64,000 nucleotides of DNA, taken from Streptomyces hygroscopicus. GTDB lineage: Bacteria > Actinomycetota > Actinomycetes > Streptomycetales > Streptomycetaceae. Shown one piece after another: positions 43,181-51,811 of the stretch (position 1 is its first letter; each line of letters begins with the position of its first letter). The notes under the pieces are model-generated. The model had not been told where the DNA came from. It worked only from the letters and a program-made list of their open reading frames with translations, and searched no databases. A program made the translations under genes and the position numbers. The stretch spans positions 9,982,001-10,046,000 of the forward strand of contig CP018627.1 in NCBI GenBank assembly GCA_002021875.1, given 5' to 3'.

Positions 43181-44317
43181 TCAGTGGTCGGCTGGGTCGA
43201 CGCGCTCGGTCCATACCATCCGTTCCTTAATGCCCGCGCCGGGGCCGGTGTCATGGTTGGCGATCTTCTCGACGGACGAATATCCGGGTATGAACGACTC
43301 CATGTCGGTGTCGTTCTTCAGGGTGTACTGCACGACGAGTTTGCCATCCGGATCGGTGCCCTTGACGACATAGTCCACATCGTAGGAGCCGAGCAGGGAC
43401 TGTGCCTCGTTGGTGTCTCCGCCCCAGAGATTGTCGACTCCGGACAGGCCAGCCATGTCCTTCAGGAAGGTGGCCCCTTGCTCGGGGAGCGACTTCCCTG
43501 CGATCTGGTACTTGACCCTGCCCTCCGGGTGGCCGGCCTTCCACCCGTCCAGGGTCTGGCTTCGGATGCTGTCCATGCTTTCACTCTTGCGGAGCTGCTC
43601 GACGAATGGGTCGTGCTGGGAGAAGGAGTACGTGTCCTCGCCGGTCCCGGCCAGCCAGTTGGCCGCCAGGGTGCGGGGTGTGAGGTGGTTCTTCTCCGGG
43701 TCGGGGTCAAGACCGCCCAGCTCGCGGCCGAGTTGGTCGTAGCGATCCGTGCTGATTCCATCGGTGGGATTGATGTCCGTGCGCACCGTTCCGGTGTTGA
43801 ACCAGAGGTCGAGACCGATGTTGTCCATCAGTGTGATGGACAGATTCTGGTCGGCCTCGAACGCGTCACGGAGAATCAGGTTGAGCTTCTTCTGGGCGGC
43901 GTCGACCTTATTGGCGTCCTTTTCGGAAAGGTTGTCCTGCACATCGCATGCGCTGCCCAGGATCACCTTACCCTCGGGGCCTACGTACATCCCCTCCTCG
44001 CCGAACCCCTTCACCGCCTCGTGCAGGCGCTTCTGGACGGCCTTCAGCTCTCCAGCCCCGTCCTCGAGGGACCTGCGCATCGCGTCGACCACCTTGGCGG
44101 CGGCCGTCGTCTGACGCTGGATGTCGTCGATCTGCGCCCAGGCGTAGGGGGCGGCCATGCCCTCCCAGTAGCCCTTGTCGCGGAGCGGCTTGAGCACCTC
44201 GTCCCGGATTTTGTCGTCCAGGTTCTTGATCTTTTCGTGGACGCCTTTCCACTTCGATGCCAAGCTATCCAGGGCGCCGAAGTGGGCGGTACGGAAGTCC
44301 TCGTAGAAGGACCCCAT
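43181..44317 (-). CDS. Putative type VII-style secreted protein, 378 aa
   Basis: Residues 1-130 are helical, of LXG/WXG-like character (FRTAHFGALDSLASKWKGVHEKIKNL, GYWEGMAAPYAWAQIDDIQRQT, a W-x-G at YWEGM). The middle (130-270) has YDQLGRELGGLDPDPEKNHLTP and the C-terminal ~100 residues form a beta-rich domain (DVDYVVKGTDPDGKLVVQYTLKNDTDMESFIPG, ERMVWTERVDP). No signal peptide and no recognisable toxin active site. ATG 44317 shares bases with the TGA of the upstream WXG-like gene, so both are made together. Probably exported with it by an ESX-type machine encoded elsewhere. Confidence 0.68.
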   Translation of the reverse strand: MGSFYEDFRTAHFGALDSLASKWKGVHEKIKNLDDKIRDEVLKPLRDKGYWEGMAAPYAWAQIDDIQRQTTAAAKVVDAMRRSLEDGAGELKAVQKRLHEAVKGFGEEGMYVGPEGKVILGSACDVQDNLSEKDANKVDAAQKKLNLILRDAFEADQNLSITLMDNIGLDLWFNTGTVRTDINPTDGISTDRYDQLGRELGGLDPDPEKNHLTPRTLAANWLAGTGEDTYSFSQHDPFVEQLRKSESMDSIRSQTLDGWKAGHPEGRVKYQIAGKSLPEQGATFLKDMAGLSGVDNLWGGDTNEAQSLLGSYDVDYVVKGTDPDGKLVVQYTLKNDTDMESFIPGYSSVEKIANHDTGPGAGIKERMVWTERVDPADH

Positions 44318-44868
44318 CAGTACCTCCAGATCGACGAAGCGGATGGGTCCTGGGCAAGGCCCTGGTTCTTCAGATAGGGACTCTGGCTCTTTCCATTGCC
44401 GAACGAATCCCCGGTGCCCCCGTCCTGTTTCACATGGGTGTTGGCCGCCAGGCGCAGACTCTCGGAGATATGGGCGAGCCAGGCGGTGACCGTGCCAGCC
44501 TGCTCCTCCCAGTGTTTGTGCGAACGCTTCAGTGCGCTCTGTACCTGGAGGCCGTCCACGGCCTTGGCCGCTGTGGCTGTCGGCTCCTCCAGGGATGCCG
44601 CCTGCTTGTGGAGCGTGTCGTAGACGTCGTCCGCTTTCCCGGCCGCCCCGCGCAGCACGCTCGGCGCGATCACGAGGTTCTGCGGTACCGGTCCCTGCAC
44701 GCCTGGGCCCAACGGGCGTTGCGGCGTCGGCGCGTTGCGGTCGTAGATGTTGGCGGAGCCCGGCGGGGCCAACAGGGGTGGTGGTGCGAAGATACCTTCC
44801 GTGAGCGGCCTGTCCGGTGGCAGCGGCAGCTCGTCGTCCTTCGGCTCCGGCAGATCTTCCTTGCTCAT
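44317..44868 (-). CDS. WXG100-like helical-hairpin protein
   Basis: 183 residues. An acidic, Pro-rich N-terminus (1-70) is followed by a helical hairpin: VIAPSVLRGAAGKADDVYDTLHKQAASLEEPTATAAKAVDGL, then KRSHKHWEEQAGTVTAWLAHISESLRLAANTH, a length and pattern like ESX/WXG100 partners though the turn lacks a strict WXG. ATG 44868 with GGGGGA upstream. First gene of a three-gene operon and presumed secretion partner of the 378-aa protein. Confidence 0.68.
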   Translation of the reverse strand: MSKEDLPEPKDDELPLPPDRPLTEGIFAPPPLLAPPGSANIYDRNAPTPQRPLGPGVQGPVPQNLVIAPSVLRGAAGKADDVYDTLHKQAASLEEPTATAAKAVDGLQVQSALKRSHKHWEEQAGTVTAWLAHISESLRLAANTHVKQDGGTGDSFGNGKSQSPYLKNQGLAQDPSASSIWRY

Positions 44869-44979
44869 GAATTCCCCCCAGTCGTGAGCACGGCCATGCG
44901 TCAACATGCTGAGCGCCGTTCACCTCGACGGATGATCCCCACGCGCGGTGAGCGACCCGCGGGTCCGCGACGGACCAGC

Positions 44980-44995
44980 GTTGGTCTAGACCGCT
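44980..44995. promoter_or_regulatory. DasR dre-like site between WXG-like operon and lactonase
   Basis: GTTGGTCTAGACCGCT has the perfect core GGTCTAGACC and matches the dre consensus at 13 of 16 positions. It lies 58 bp before the lactonase GTG and about 110 bp before the divergent WXG-like gene, so it could control either or both. Confidence 0.6.
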
Positions 44996-45052
44996 CTGTT
45001 ACCGTCGGCGCCGAGCGGATAACGGAACCGGAATCGGCGGAAGGGTAGTGCG

Positions 45053-46087
45053 GTGGGCGCGAGTGGGAACGGGCTTCGGGCGTATATCGGGTCCTTCACT
45101 GTGGCGGGCGGTGCCGGGATCACCGTCGCGGATGTCGACGACGAGACCGGCGCGCTGCGGATCCGGAACTCCACGGATGTGGTCGTCAACCCGTCCTATC
45201 TGGTGCTCGCTCCCGGCGGGCGCGTGCTGTATGCGGTGAGCGAGGCCGAGGAGGGGGCGGCCGCCGCGCTGGATGTCACGCAGGATCCGCCCGCGCTGCT
45301 CGGTGAGCCCGTGCCGGTGCTGGGCGCGGGGCCCACCCATCTCGCGCTCGCCGGTGGGCGGCTGCTGACCGCCAACTACGGTTCCGGCAGCGTCAGCGCG
45401 CTGCCGGTGCTGGAGGACGGCCGGCTCGGGGAGCCGGTGGCCGTGCTGCGGCACGAGGGCAGCGGACCGCATCCGGAGCGGCAGGAGGGGCCGCATGCCC
45501 ATGCCGTGGCGCCCGATCCGTCGGGCGGCTGGCTGCTCGCCGTCGACCTGGGGATCGACGCGGTCCAGGTGTACGCGCTGCCGGGGCCGCGTCCGCACCA
45601 CGAGGTCCGGCTGCGTCCGGGGAGCGGTCCGCGCCATCTGGCGTTCCATCCGCGTGGCGACCGCGTGTATGTCATCAACGAGCTCGATCCGACGATCACG
45701 GCCTGCCGCTGGGACGCGGCGTCCGGCGTTCTCGAACCGCTGGGCGAGACCCGTCTGGTCCCCGAGGGTACGGACGTCGAGTCCTACCCGGCCGAGCTGG
45801 TGGTCTCCGGGGACGGCCGTTTCGTATGGGCCGCCACTCGCGGTCACGACAGCATCGCGACGCTCGCCCTCGACGCGCCCGGCGACCGCATGGAGCTGGT
45901 CACCACCACGCCCTGTGGCGGCCATTGGCCCCGCGATCTGACGCTCGACCCGTCGGGACGCCGGCTCTACGTGTCCAATGAGCGCTCGGGGGATGTCACC
46001 TGGTTCGACATCGACCCCTCGACGGGGGTGCCGCGTCGAGGGGGTTCGGTCCCGGCACCGGCGGCGTCCTGCGTGGTCTTCGGCTGA
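45053..46087 (+). CDS. Lactonase-family beta-propeller protein
   Basis: 344 residues of the seven-bladed 6-phosphogluconolactonase/lactonase family (YbhE type): SYLVLAPGGRVLYAVSE, GPTHLALAGGRLLTANYGSGSVSALPV, GPHAHAVAPDP, GPRHLAFHPRGDRVYVINELDPTITAC and HWPRDLTLDPSGRRLYVSNERSGDVTWF repeat the blade pattern, with conserved His and Arg of the active cleft. Likely hydrolyses a sugar lactone in the cytosol. GTG 45053 has GGAAGG upstream. A dre-like site precedes it, hinting at amino-sugar control. Confidence 0.88.
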   Translation: MGASGNGLRAYIGSFTVAGGAGITVADVDDETGALRIRNSTDVVVNPSYLVLAPGGRVLYAVSEAEEGAAAALDVTQDPPALLGEPVPVLGAGPTHLALAGGRLLTANYGSGSVSALPVLEDGRLGEPVAVLRHEGSGPHPERQEGPHAHAVAPDPSGGWLLAVDLGIDAVQVYALPGPRPHHEVRLRPGSGPRHLAFHPRGDRVYVINELDPTITACRWDAASGVLEPLGETRLVPEGTDVESYPAELVVSGDGRFVWAATRGHDSIATLALDAPGDRMELVTTTPCGGHWPRDLTLDPSGRRLYVSNERSGDVTWFDIDPSTGVPRRGGSVPAPAASCVVFG

Positions 46088-46137
46088 CGTATGCCGGGCG
46101 GATACGGGGCTCAGTGGATACGGGCCCCTCGAATACG

Positions 46138-46173
46138 AGCGGGGCGGTGACCTTGACGGTCACCGCCCCCGCT
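46138..46173. terminator. Strong hairpin terminator after lactonase
   Basis: AGCGGGGCGGTGACC pairs with GGTCACCG and CCCCGCT (one bulged C), loop TTGAC, followed by TTTCT on the plus strand. Serves the lactonase and possibly the convergent CbiX-like gene. Confidence 0.8.
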
Positions 46174-46218
46174 TTCTCGTGCTTTGCTTCGTCGTGCGTT
46201 GGTTCGTCGCGCGTTGCC

Positions 46219-47217
46219 TCAGCGCATCGCCGGCGACGCCTGCTGCAGTGTGATGCCCAGCGCGGCCGCGTACTTCGCCAGCACCAGCTTGCCCACGGCC
46301 GGGTAGTCGCCCAGCGCCTCGGCCGCCGCACAGCCCGCCTCCTCGGCCGCCGCCGAGATCAGCTCGGCGGAGACCTCCGGGCCGATCAGGTACGGCGCGA
46401 GGGCGAGCCGGGCGGAGCCGGCCGAGCGCAGCTGCTCGGCGACGCGGAGGACGGCACCGTCCACGTCCAGCGCGGCCGCCATCACCGGCACCGCGAGGCG
46501 CGCGGAGAGCAGCATGCCGGTGATGCCACCGGCCTGGGCCGCCTCCTCGCCGCCGACCGTCGCGAGGATGATGCCGTCCGCCGCGGTCGCGACCGTGAAG
46601 AGACGGGCGCGGTCGGCGCGGGCCAGACCCGCCTCCGACAGACGCACGTGCAGGGCCTCGGCGAGCAGCGGATGGGGGCCGAGGACGTCGGTGAGTTCGG
46701 CCGCCGAGCCGCTGCTCATGACGGCCTGGCGTATCCGGCGCAGCTGTGCGCTGTCCGGGCCCGCGAGCAGCGGGACCACGACGGCCGCCGGACCGTCCGT
46801 GGGGACCCTGGGGAAGGGCGGGACCTCGTCGACGACCTCGCCCGCGGCCTCGGCCGCGGCGATCGCCTCCGCCGCCTCGTCGGCGAGGGCCTTGGCGGCC
46901 TCGGCCGCCTGTCGCAGACGCTCGGGGTTCTCCTGGGCGGCGCGGGTGAGCACGGCCTCGAGCTGCGGGTACTCCTGTCCGTCCCCGTCCAGGAAACCGA
47001 TCTGAGCGTCGAGCCCCGGCATCTCGGAGCGGGCGATGCTCACCAGGTCCTCGGCAAGGCGCCGGGCACCGTCGCTCGGGGCACCCGGGACGGCCAGCAC
47101 CAGCGGAGGCGCGCCGAGAGGCGCGGCGGCGGCCTCCGGTCGGCGGTGCCGTCCGGGCTGGCGGGGACGCGGCATTCGTACAGGCAGGCCGGACGCGGGC
47201 CCTGTGGGGGAGCTCAT
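46219..47217 (-). CDS. CbiX/sirohydrochlorin-chelatase-like protein lacking the first catalytic His
   Basis: 332 residues. The fold is that of actinobacterial CbiX-type chelatases (PPLVLAVPGAPSDGARRLAEDLVSIARSEMPGLDAQIGFLDG, then VVVPLLAG and DVLGPHPLLAEALHVRL). The family's first motif, AHGS, is VPGA here, so the metal-binding His is absent; the second His (GPHPLL) is kept. An Ala/Glu-rich helical insert (about 105-145) separates the halves. Probably not a functional chelatase; a regulatory or divergent role is possible. ATG 47217. Confidence 0.75.
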   Translation of the reverse strand: MSSPTGPASGLPVRMPRPRQPGRHRRPEAAAAPLGAPPLVLAVPGAPSDGARRLAEDLVSIARSEMPGLDAQIGFLDGDGQEYPQLEAVLTRAAQENPERLRQAAEAAKALADEAAEAIAAAEAAGEVVDEVPPFPRVPTDGPAAVVVPLLAGPDSAQLRRIRQAVMSSGSAAELTDVLGPHPLLAEALHVRLSEAGLARADRARLFTVATAADGIILATVGGEEAAQAGGITGMLLSARLAVPVMAAALDVDGAVLRVAEQLRSAGSARLALAPYLIGPEVSAELISAAAEEAGCAAAEALGDYPAVGKLVLAKYAAALGITLQQASPAMR

Positions 47218-47521
47218 GGCGCCGCATGTTAGTCGCTCGATGGGCTCGGCTGTTCGGGAGGGTGTGACTGGGAGTATCTGTCCCACTTTGTCGACTGGTG
47301 TTGTGTGGTGATGTGCGCTCAGCGGCCATACTTGCTCGAAGAATCGACCATGTGTCCGGAATTGCCGGTCATGGAATCCCATACTGGGCACCTATGCTGA
47401 GCGCCCATATGGGACACCCGCGTCGGGAGCCGTGCGTCGTGGCTACGGGTTGGGGCTGTGCGCCGTGGCCAAGGGGTGAGGCCCCGCATCGGAAGCCCCG
47501 CGGCATGCCCGCACGGGGGGC
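47218..47521. other. Intergenic stretch upstream of the CbiX-like gene
   Basis: 304 bp without a credible gene; presumably the leftward promoter of the CbiX-like gene and the 3' flank of the kinase operon. Repeated CATATGGG/CCATAC-like motifs occur (47320-47410) but no convincing hairpin or repeat array. Confidence 0.4.
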
Positions 47522-48766
47522 TCAGATGATGCTGAGCAGCGCGGGGTCCCGGGGCAGCCGCAGTCCGTCGGCCGCCAGCGCCGCCGCGACGCACAGCGCC
47601 CCGTCCAGGGGATCCCCGGCCGCCTCCGTGACCCGGACCCCGGGCAGCCGCGCCGCCAGCTCCTCGCGTACGGGCGTCAGCAGTGGCGCGCCCATGCGGA
47701 ACAGCCCGCCGGTGAGCGCCACCTCGCTCGACTCCAGCCGAGGGCAGACCGCCTCCGCGGCCTCGGCGATATGGCGGGCGGCTGCCCGCAGAATCGCCTC
47801 CGCGACCGGATCCTCCCTGGCGCACCGGCCCACCTCGGGGGCGAACGACGCCAGGACGGCGGGGCGGTCGGGGCGCGGGTACAGCCGCCCCGGCAGCCCG
47901 GTCGCGGGGCCGAACACGGCCTCCAGACGGGCCAGCAGCGGCTTCGAGCCGCCCTCGCGTCCGTCGTACGCGCGCATGGCCGCCTCCAGGCCCGCCCGGC
48001 CGATCCACGCGCCGCCGCCGCAGTCGCCCAGCAGATGGCCCCAGCCGTCGGCGCGCCGCCAGCCGCCGGTGGCCCGGCGGATGTCGCCGCCCGTGGCCGT
48101 GGCGTCCGTACCGGATGCGCCGTGCGCATCGCCCGGGCCGTCCGTACGGGATACACCGTCTGCGGCAGATTCGCCGTCCGTACCGCCCAGCCCACCGACA
48201 AAGCCCTCGGGCACCGCGCCCAGCGCGATCAGGCCCGTGCCCGCCGCGACCACCGCGCCGGGACGCTGTCCCAAGGCCCCGGCGTACGCGGTCACCGCGT
48301 CGGCAGCCAGGGCGAGTCGCCGTACGCCGAAGGCGTCGGCCAGCGCATCCGGAAGCTTGGCGCGCAGATCGTCGCCGAGTGTGGCCATGCCCGCCGCGCC
48401 GACACAGACCGCGCCGAGGTGTCGGGCCCCGGCCTCGCGCAGCAGCTCCCGGGCCGCGGGCAGGACCCGGGCCAGGAGGCTCTCCGCGTCGATGCCCCGG
48501 TCGCCGACGGCGGCGGGCGTGGACGAGGACCAGGTCAGTGGCGAGGACCAAGTCGGTGGCGAGGACCAAGTCAGTGGCGAGGACCAGGTCGGTGGCGAGG
48601 ACCAGGTCGGTGGCTGCTCCGCGGAGCCGCCGGGAGCGTCTGCGCGTGCCCCCGCACCCCGTACGCCGGGAGCGTCCGCGCGCGCCACCGCCACCCGCAC
48701 GCCGGAACCGCCCGAATCGATCCCGAGCACATGCGTCACCGCATCGTCGGGCACCGTGTCGCTCAC
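47522..48766 (-). CDS. BadF/BadG/BcrA-type ATPase, N-acetylglucosamine-kinase-like
   Basis: 414 residues in the ASKHA fold: phosphate-1 VLGIDSGGSGVRVAVA, LAADAVTAYAGAL (catalytic Asp), phosphate-2 VVAAGTGLIALG, GWGHLLGDCGGGAWIGR (N-acetylglucosamine-kinase signature) and C-terminal adenosine motif VALTGGLFRMG. Two insertions are unusual: a Thr-Trp-Ser-Ser-Pro repeat (residues about 51-80) made by an 18-nt tandem array, and a Gly/Asp-rich loop near 180-215. Likely phosphorylates GlcNAc or a related amino sugar. GTG start; gene 4 bp downstream of the scramblase-like gene. Confidence 0.85.
   Translation of the reverse strand: MSDTVPDDAVTHVLGIDSGGSGVRVAVARADAPGVRGAGARADAPGGSAEQPPTWSSPPTWSSPLTWSSPPTWSSPLTWSSSTPAAVGDRGIDAESLLARVLPAARELLREAGARHLGAVCVGAAGMATLGDDLRAKLPDALADAFGVRRLALAADAVTAYAGALGQRPGAVVAAGTGLIALGAVPEGFVGGLGGTDGESAADGVSRTDGPGDAHGASGTDATATGGDIRRATGGWRRADGWGHLLGDCGGGAWIGRAGLEAAMRAYDGREGGSKPLLARLEAVFGPATGLPGRLYPRPDRPAVLASFAPEVGRCAREDPVAEAILRAAARHIAEAAEAVCPRLESSEVALTGGLFRMGAPLLTPVREELAARLPGVRVTEAAGDPLDGALCVAAALAADGLRLPRDPALLSII
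48525..48614 (-). repeat. Five 18-nt tandem repeats inside the sugar kinase gene
   Basis: Five contiguous copies of GAGGACCARGTCRGTGGC, differing only at two purine positions, encode repeats of six residues (W-S-S-P-P/L-T) in the kinase. They lie between the first beta hairpin and the next helix. Being a multiple of three, copy-number change would keep the frame. Confidence 0.9.
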
Positions 48767-48770
48767 CGGC

Positions 48771-49592
48771 TCAGCCGAATCCGCGCGAGTCCTGCTTGAG
48801 CGCGGTGTCCACGGTGAGGGCCGTGGCGATCACCAGGCTCAGCAGCGGATCGGGCAGCTGGCGGTGGATCTGCAGCACGTAGTTGTCCGCCGTCGTGAAC
48901 ATCGTCTTCGCCAGGCCCTCAAAGGTCTTGGTGATCCGGGCGACCTCGCTGTCCGTGTGGTCGACGATGGCGAAGTTCCAGGCCCGCCAGTTCTCCGCCT
49001 TGATGGCGCCGACCTGCTGGCCATTGACGAGCATGCCGAAGTTGATCTTGCCGATGACGTTCTGCTGGACGATCTCGCCGACCGGCTGTCCGTCCGGGCG
49101 GGTCACCACCACCTTGGACTTGATGAACTTCGCGGGCCGGGTGAGCACCAGATGCGGCTGCCCGTTGGCGTCGCGGATCTCCAGCTTGTGCGTCATGAAC
49201 TGGTCGAGGCTCGAGACGAACCGCGCGACCTTCTTCAGCGTGCTCTGGCCGACCTGGACCACCGAACCGAGAGTGCGCCCCTGCTGGTCGAAGACGCTGT
49301 ACTCATTGGTGAGCTCGATCAGCTTGGCCTTCTGGTTCACCACCAGCACCGGTTCGCTGAACAGCGTGCCGCCGCCGCCCATCGTGGGCCCCACATGCGC
49401 CTGCTGCTGCACCTGGTGCTGGACCCTGGCGGGGTTGGGGTTGGGCGGGGCGGCCTGCGTCGGAGGGGCCTGGCCGGGCTGGTCCTGGTGCGTATGCGCG
49501 GTCCACTGGGCACCGTCCCACCAGCGCAGCTGGTTCGGCGTGCCCTGGGGGTCCGCGTACCAGCCCGCAGGGGTGTTCGGATGTGATGTCAT
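48771..49592 (-). CDS. DUF2510 plus LURP-one/phospholipid-scramblase-like protein
   Basis: 273 residues. N-terminal DUF2510 (PAGWYADPQGTPNQLRWWDGAQWTAHTH), a Gln/Pro linker (38-70), then a tubby/LURP-one-like beta barrel ending in a hydrophobic central helix: LFSEPVLVVNQKAKLIELTNEYSVFDQQGRTLGSV, HKLEIRDANGQPHLVLTRP and YVLQIHRQLPDPLLSLVIATALTVDTAL. DUF2510 often appears in actinobacterial membrane-associated proteins. Function unknown; scramblase activity is not established for bacterial members. ATG 49592. Confidence 0.87.
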   Translation of the reverse strand: MTSHPNTPAGWYADPQGTPNQLRWWDGAQWTAHTHQDQPGQAPPTQAAPPNPNPARVQHQVQQQAHVGPTMGGGGTLFSEPVLVVNQKAKLIELTNEYSVFDQQGRTLGSVVQVGQSTLKKVARFVSSLDQFMTHKLEIRDANGQPHLVLTRPAKFIKSKVVVTRPDGQPVGEIVQQNVIGKINFGMLVNGQQVGAIKAENWRAWNFAIVDHTDSEVARITKTFEGLAKTMFTTADNYVLQIHRQLPDPLLSLVIATALTVDTALKQDSRGFG

Positions 49593-49631
49593 GGCGGGCA
49601 GACTACCCCTCGCCCACCTGGAACGATGGGG

Positions 49632-50309
49632 TCAGGGAAGGCGCCAGTCCACGGGTTGGGCCCCCTGCTGTACGAGCAGGTCGTTGGCGCGGCTGAACGG
49701 ACGTGAGCCGAAGAACCCCCGGTCGGCGGACATGGGGGAGGGGTGCGCGGACTCGACCGCCGGAAGGCTGCCCAGTAGCGGCCGTACGTTGCGGGCGTCG
49801 CGGCCCCACAGGATGGACACCAGGGGGCGGCCGCGCCCGGCCAGCGCCCGGATCGCCTGCTCGGTGACGTCCTCCCAGCCCTTGCCGCGGTGGGCGGCGG
49901 GCCGGCGCGGGGCCGTGGTGAGCGCCTTGTTGAGCAGCAGGACGCCCTGCTGGGTCCAGGGCGTCAGATCGCCGTTGGACGGGCGCGGCAGACCGAGGTC
50001 GGTGTGCAGCTCGCGGTAGATGTTCTCCAGGCTGCCGGGAAGCGGCCGGACCTCGGGCGCCACCGAGAAGCTGAGCCCCACCGCGTGTCCGGGCGTCGGA
50101 TACGGATCCTGACCCACGATCAGCACCTTCACCTCGTCGAAGGGCTGCTGGAAGGCGCGCAGCACATTCGGCCCGGCGGGCAGATAGGTACGGCCTGCCG
50201 CGATCTCGGCCCGCAGGAAGTCGCCCATCGCCGCGATGCGTTCCTCGACGGGCTCAAGTGCTTTGGCCCAGCCCGCTTCCACAATTTCATTCAAGGGTCG
50301 TGCTGCCAC
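49632..50309 (-). CDS. ung: Uracil-DNA glycosylase, family 1
   Basis: 225 residues. Catalytic water-activating Asp in [19 protein letters not shown], uracil-binding [11 protein letters not shown], and the minor-groove loop [17 protein letters not shown]. Removes uracil from DNA to begin base-excision repair. GTG 50309. Independent of its neighbours by function; likely own promoter. Confidence 0.96.
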   Translation of the reverse strand: MAARPLNEIVEAGWAKALEPVEERIAAMGDFLRAEIAAGRTYLPAGPNVLRAFQQPFDEVKVLIVGQDPYPTPGHAVGLSFSVAPEVRPLPGSLENIYRELHTDLGLPRPSNGDLTPWTQQGVLLLNKALTTAPRRPAAHRGKGWEDVTEQAIRALAGRGRPLVSILWGRDARNVRPLLGSLPAVESAHPSPMSADRGFFGSRPFSRANDLLVQQGAQPVDWRLP

Positions 50310-50389
50310 ACCGCGTCACTCTAGTGGCTCAGCGGGTGGCCGTGTGCCGCCTCGCGATCACTCTCGGCCGATCCCGCTCGCGATCACTC

Positions 50390-51478
50390 TCAGCCGATCA
50401 CGGCGGCCCGGACGCACAGCACATCGGGGAGATGGCGGGCGATCTGCCGCCAGCTCTCGCCCTCGTCGGCGCTCGCGTACACCTCGCCGTTGCGATTGCC
50501 GAGGTAGACCCCGACCGGGTCGGCGTCATCGGTGCGCAGCGCGTCCCTCAGCACCACTCCGTAGTGGAGCTCGTCCGGCATCCCGGCGGAGCGCTCCTCC
50601 CAGGTGGTGCCCGCGTCCTCGGTGCGAAAGACCCGGCAGCGGTAGCCCGGGGGGTAGCGGTCCGAGCCGTCGTTGACGGGGAAGACGTACGCGACGCCGC
50701 CGCGGCGCGGATGGACGGCGACCGCGAAGCCGAAGTCCGCCGGGAGGTCCTTGCCGATCTCGGCCCAGTGCGCCCCGCCGTCGTCGCTGCGGTACACCCC
50801 GCCGTGGTTCTGCAGATAGAGCCGGTCGAGATCGACCGGGTCGCGGGCGACCTTGTGGACGCACTGCCCGAACTCCGGGTACTGATCCGGCAGGAAATCC
50901 GCCTTGAGCCCGCTGTTGGACGGTGCCCAGCTCTCCCCGCCGTCCGCGGAGCGGTACACCCCGCCCGAGGACACGGCGACCATGAGCGCCCGAGGGTCCC
51001 TCGGATCGGGGACGACCGTGTGCACGGCCTGCCCGCCGAACCCCTCGCCCCACTCCGGCCGCTGCGGGTGGTCCCACAGGCCGCGCACGAACGCGAAGGT
51101 CTCCCCGCCGTCCTCGGAGCGGAACAGCGCACCCGGCTGGGTGCCCGCGTAGACCACCCCCGGCTCGTCGGGCCCGGCGGGCTGGAGCTGCCACACCCGC
51201 TCCAGCGAGGTGTCGGTGCCCTCGGGGAACTTCACCGCGGGCTTGGCGGGCTCGTGCCAGCTGCCCCCGAGGTCGTCGGAGCGGAAGACCGAGGGGCCCC
51301 AGTGCGAGCTGTCCGCACCGGCCAGCAGCCGGGGGCGGTCGCCCCGGGTGTCGATGCCGACGGAGTACACCGCCTGCATGGGGAAGTGGGGGCCGGTGAA
51401 GTCCCAGCCCGCTTGGCCGCCGCGGCGGCCGAGGAAGAGACCCTTACGGGTGCCGACGGCGAGCAGGACATCGTTCAT
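50390..51478 (-). CDS. Asp-box (BNR/sialidase-like) beta-propeller protein
   Basis: 362 residues with six Asp-box motifs of the S-x-D-x-G-x-x-W type: SDDLGGSWHE, SEDGGETF, SADGGESW, SDDGGAHW, TEDAGTTWEE and SADEGESW, spaced as blades of a propeller. Annotated family members are called exo-alpha-sialidase or VPS10-type, but no sialidase catalytic arginine triad is evident and there is no signal peptide, so sialidase activity is unlikely. ATG 51478 with AAGGAG upstream. Confidence 0.85.
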   Translation of the reverse strand: MNDVLLAVGTRKGLFLGRRGGQAGWDFTGPHFPMQAVYSVGIDTRGDRPRLLAGADSSHWGPSVFRSDDLGGSWHEPAKPAVKFPEGTDTSLERVWQLQPAGPDEPGVVYAGTQPGALFRSEDGGETFAFVRGLWDHPQRPEWGEGFGGQAVHTVVPDPRDPRALMVAVSSGGVYRSADGGESWAPSNSGLKADFLPDQYPEFGQCVHKVARDPVDLDRLYLQNHGGVYRSDDGGAHWAEIGKDLPADFGFAVAVHPRRGGVAYVFPVNDGSDRYPPGYRCRVFRTEDAGTTWEERSAGMPDELHYGVVLRDALRTDDADPVGVYLGNRNGEVYASADEGESWRQIARHLPDVLCVRAAVIG

Positions 51479-51811
51479 GACGGCTCACTCCTTGGAGTGC
51501 GGGTGCGGGTGCGGGCGCGGGCGCGGGTGCGGGCGCGGGAAGGGCGGCGGAACGAACGGCGAGCGGATCGGTGAAGGAGAAGGCAGTGTGTCCGGCATCA
51601 CAGAGTCTGCACCCGACCACCGACAACCGGAGGGAGCGCGTCCGCATTTATCTGAGGGCGTCCGCGTCGCCCCAGGTCATGGGTGTGTGTGCCGATGGAG
51701 ACCGGGCGTGCTCGTACGAGGGGCTTCGTAATTTGACGATCGTCGTACTACGATGTTTACCGTACTACCGCGCGGTCCGGCCGGGCCCCGCGAGGAGAAA
51801 CGGAGACGTTG
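51479..51811 (+). other. Intergenic region with GTGCGG repeats and the OYE promoter
   Basis: 333 bp. Bases 51497-51538 hold seven units of G(T/C)GCGG. Further right are the ArsR-type operator (51728-51751, listed separately), a TTGACG that may be the -35 hexamer, and GGAG before the OYE start. No gene was found. Confidence 0.55.
51728..51751. promoter_or_regulatory. ArsR-type operator, copy 1 (upstream of OYE)
   Basis: A 24-bp imperfect palindrome that begins GTAATTTGAC and ends GTACTAC. It matches the reverse complement of copy 2 (52924-52947) at 21 of 24 positions and overlaps the TTGACG -35-like hexamer, so a bound repressor would exclude polymerase. Confidence 0.7.

Noticed and set aside
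48525..48614. Tandem repeats as a CRISPR array
   Set aside because: Units are directly adjacent without spacers and encode protein in frame.
50390..51478. Calling the Asp-box protein a sialidase
   Set aside because: Asp boxes only mark propeller blades; the arginine triad and signal peptide of sialidases are not evident.
51497..51538. GTGCGG repeat as a regulatory array
   Set aside because: Simple GC-rich hexamer slippage without dyads; nothing supports a function.
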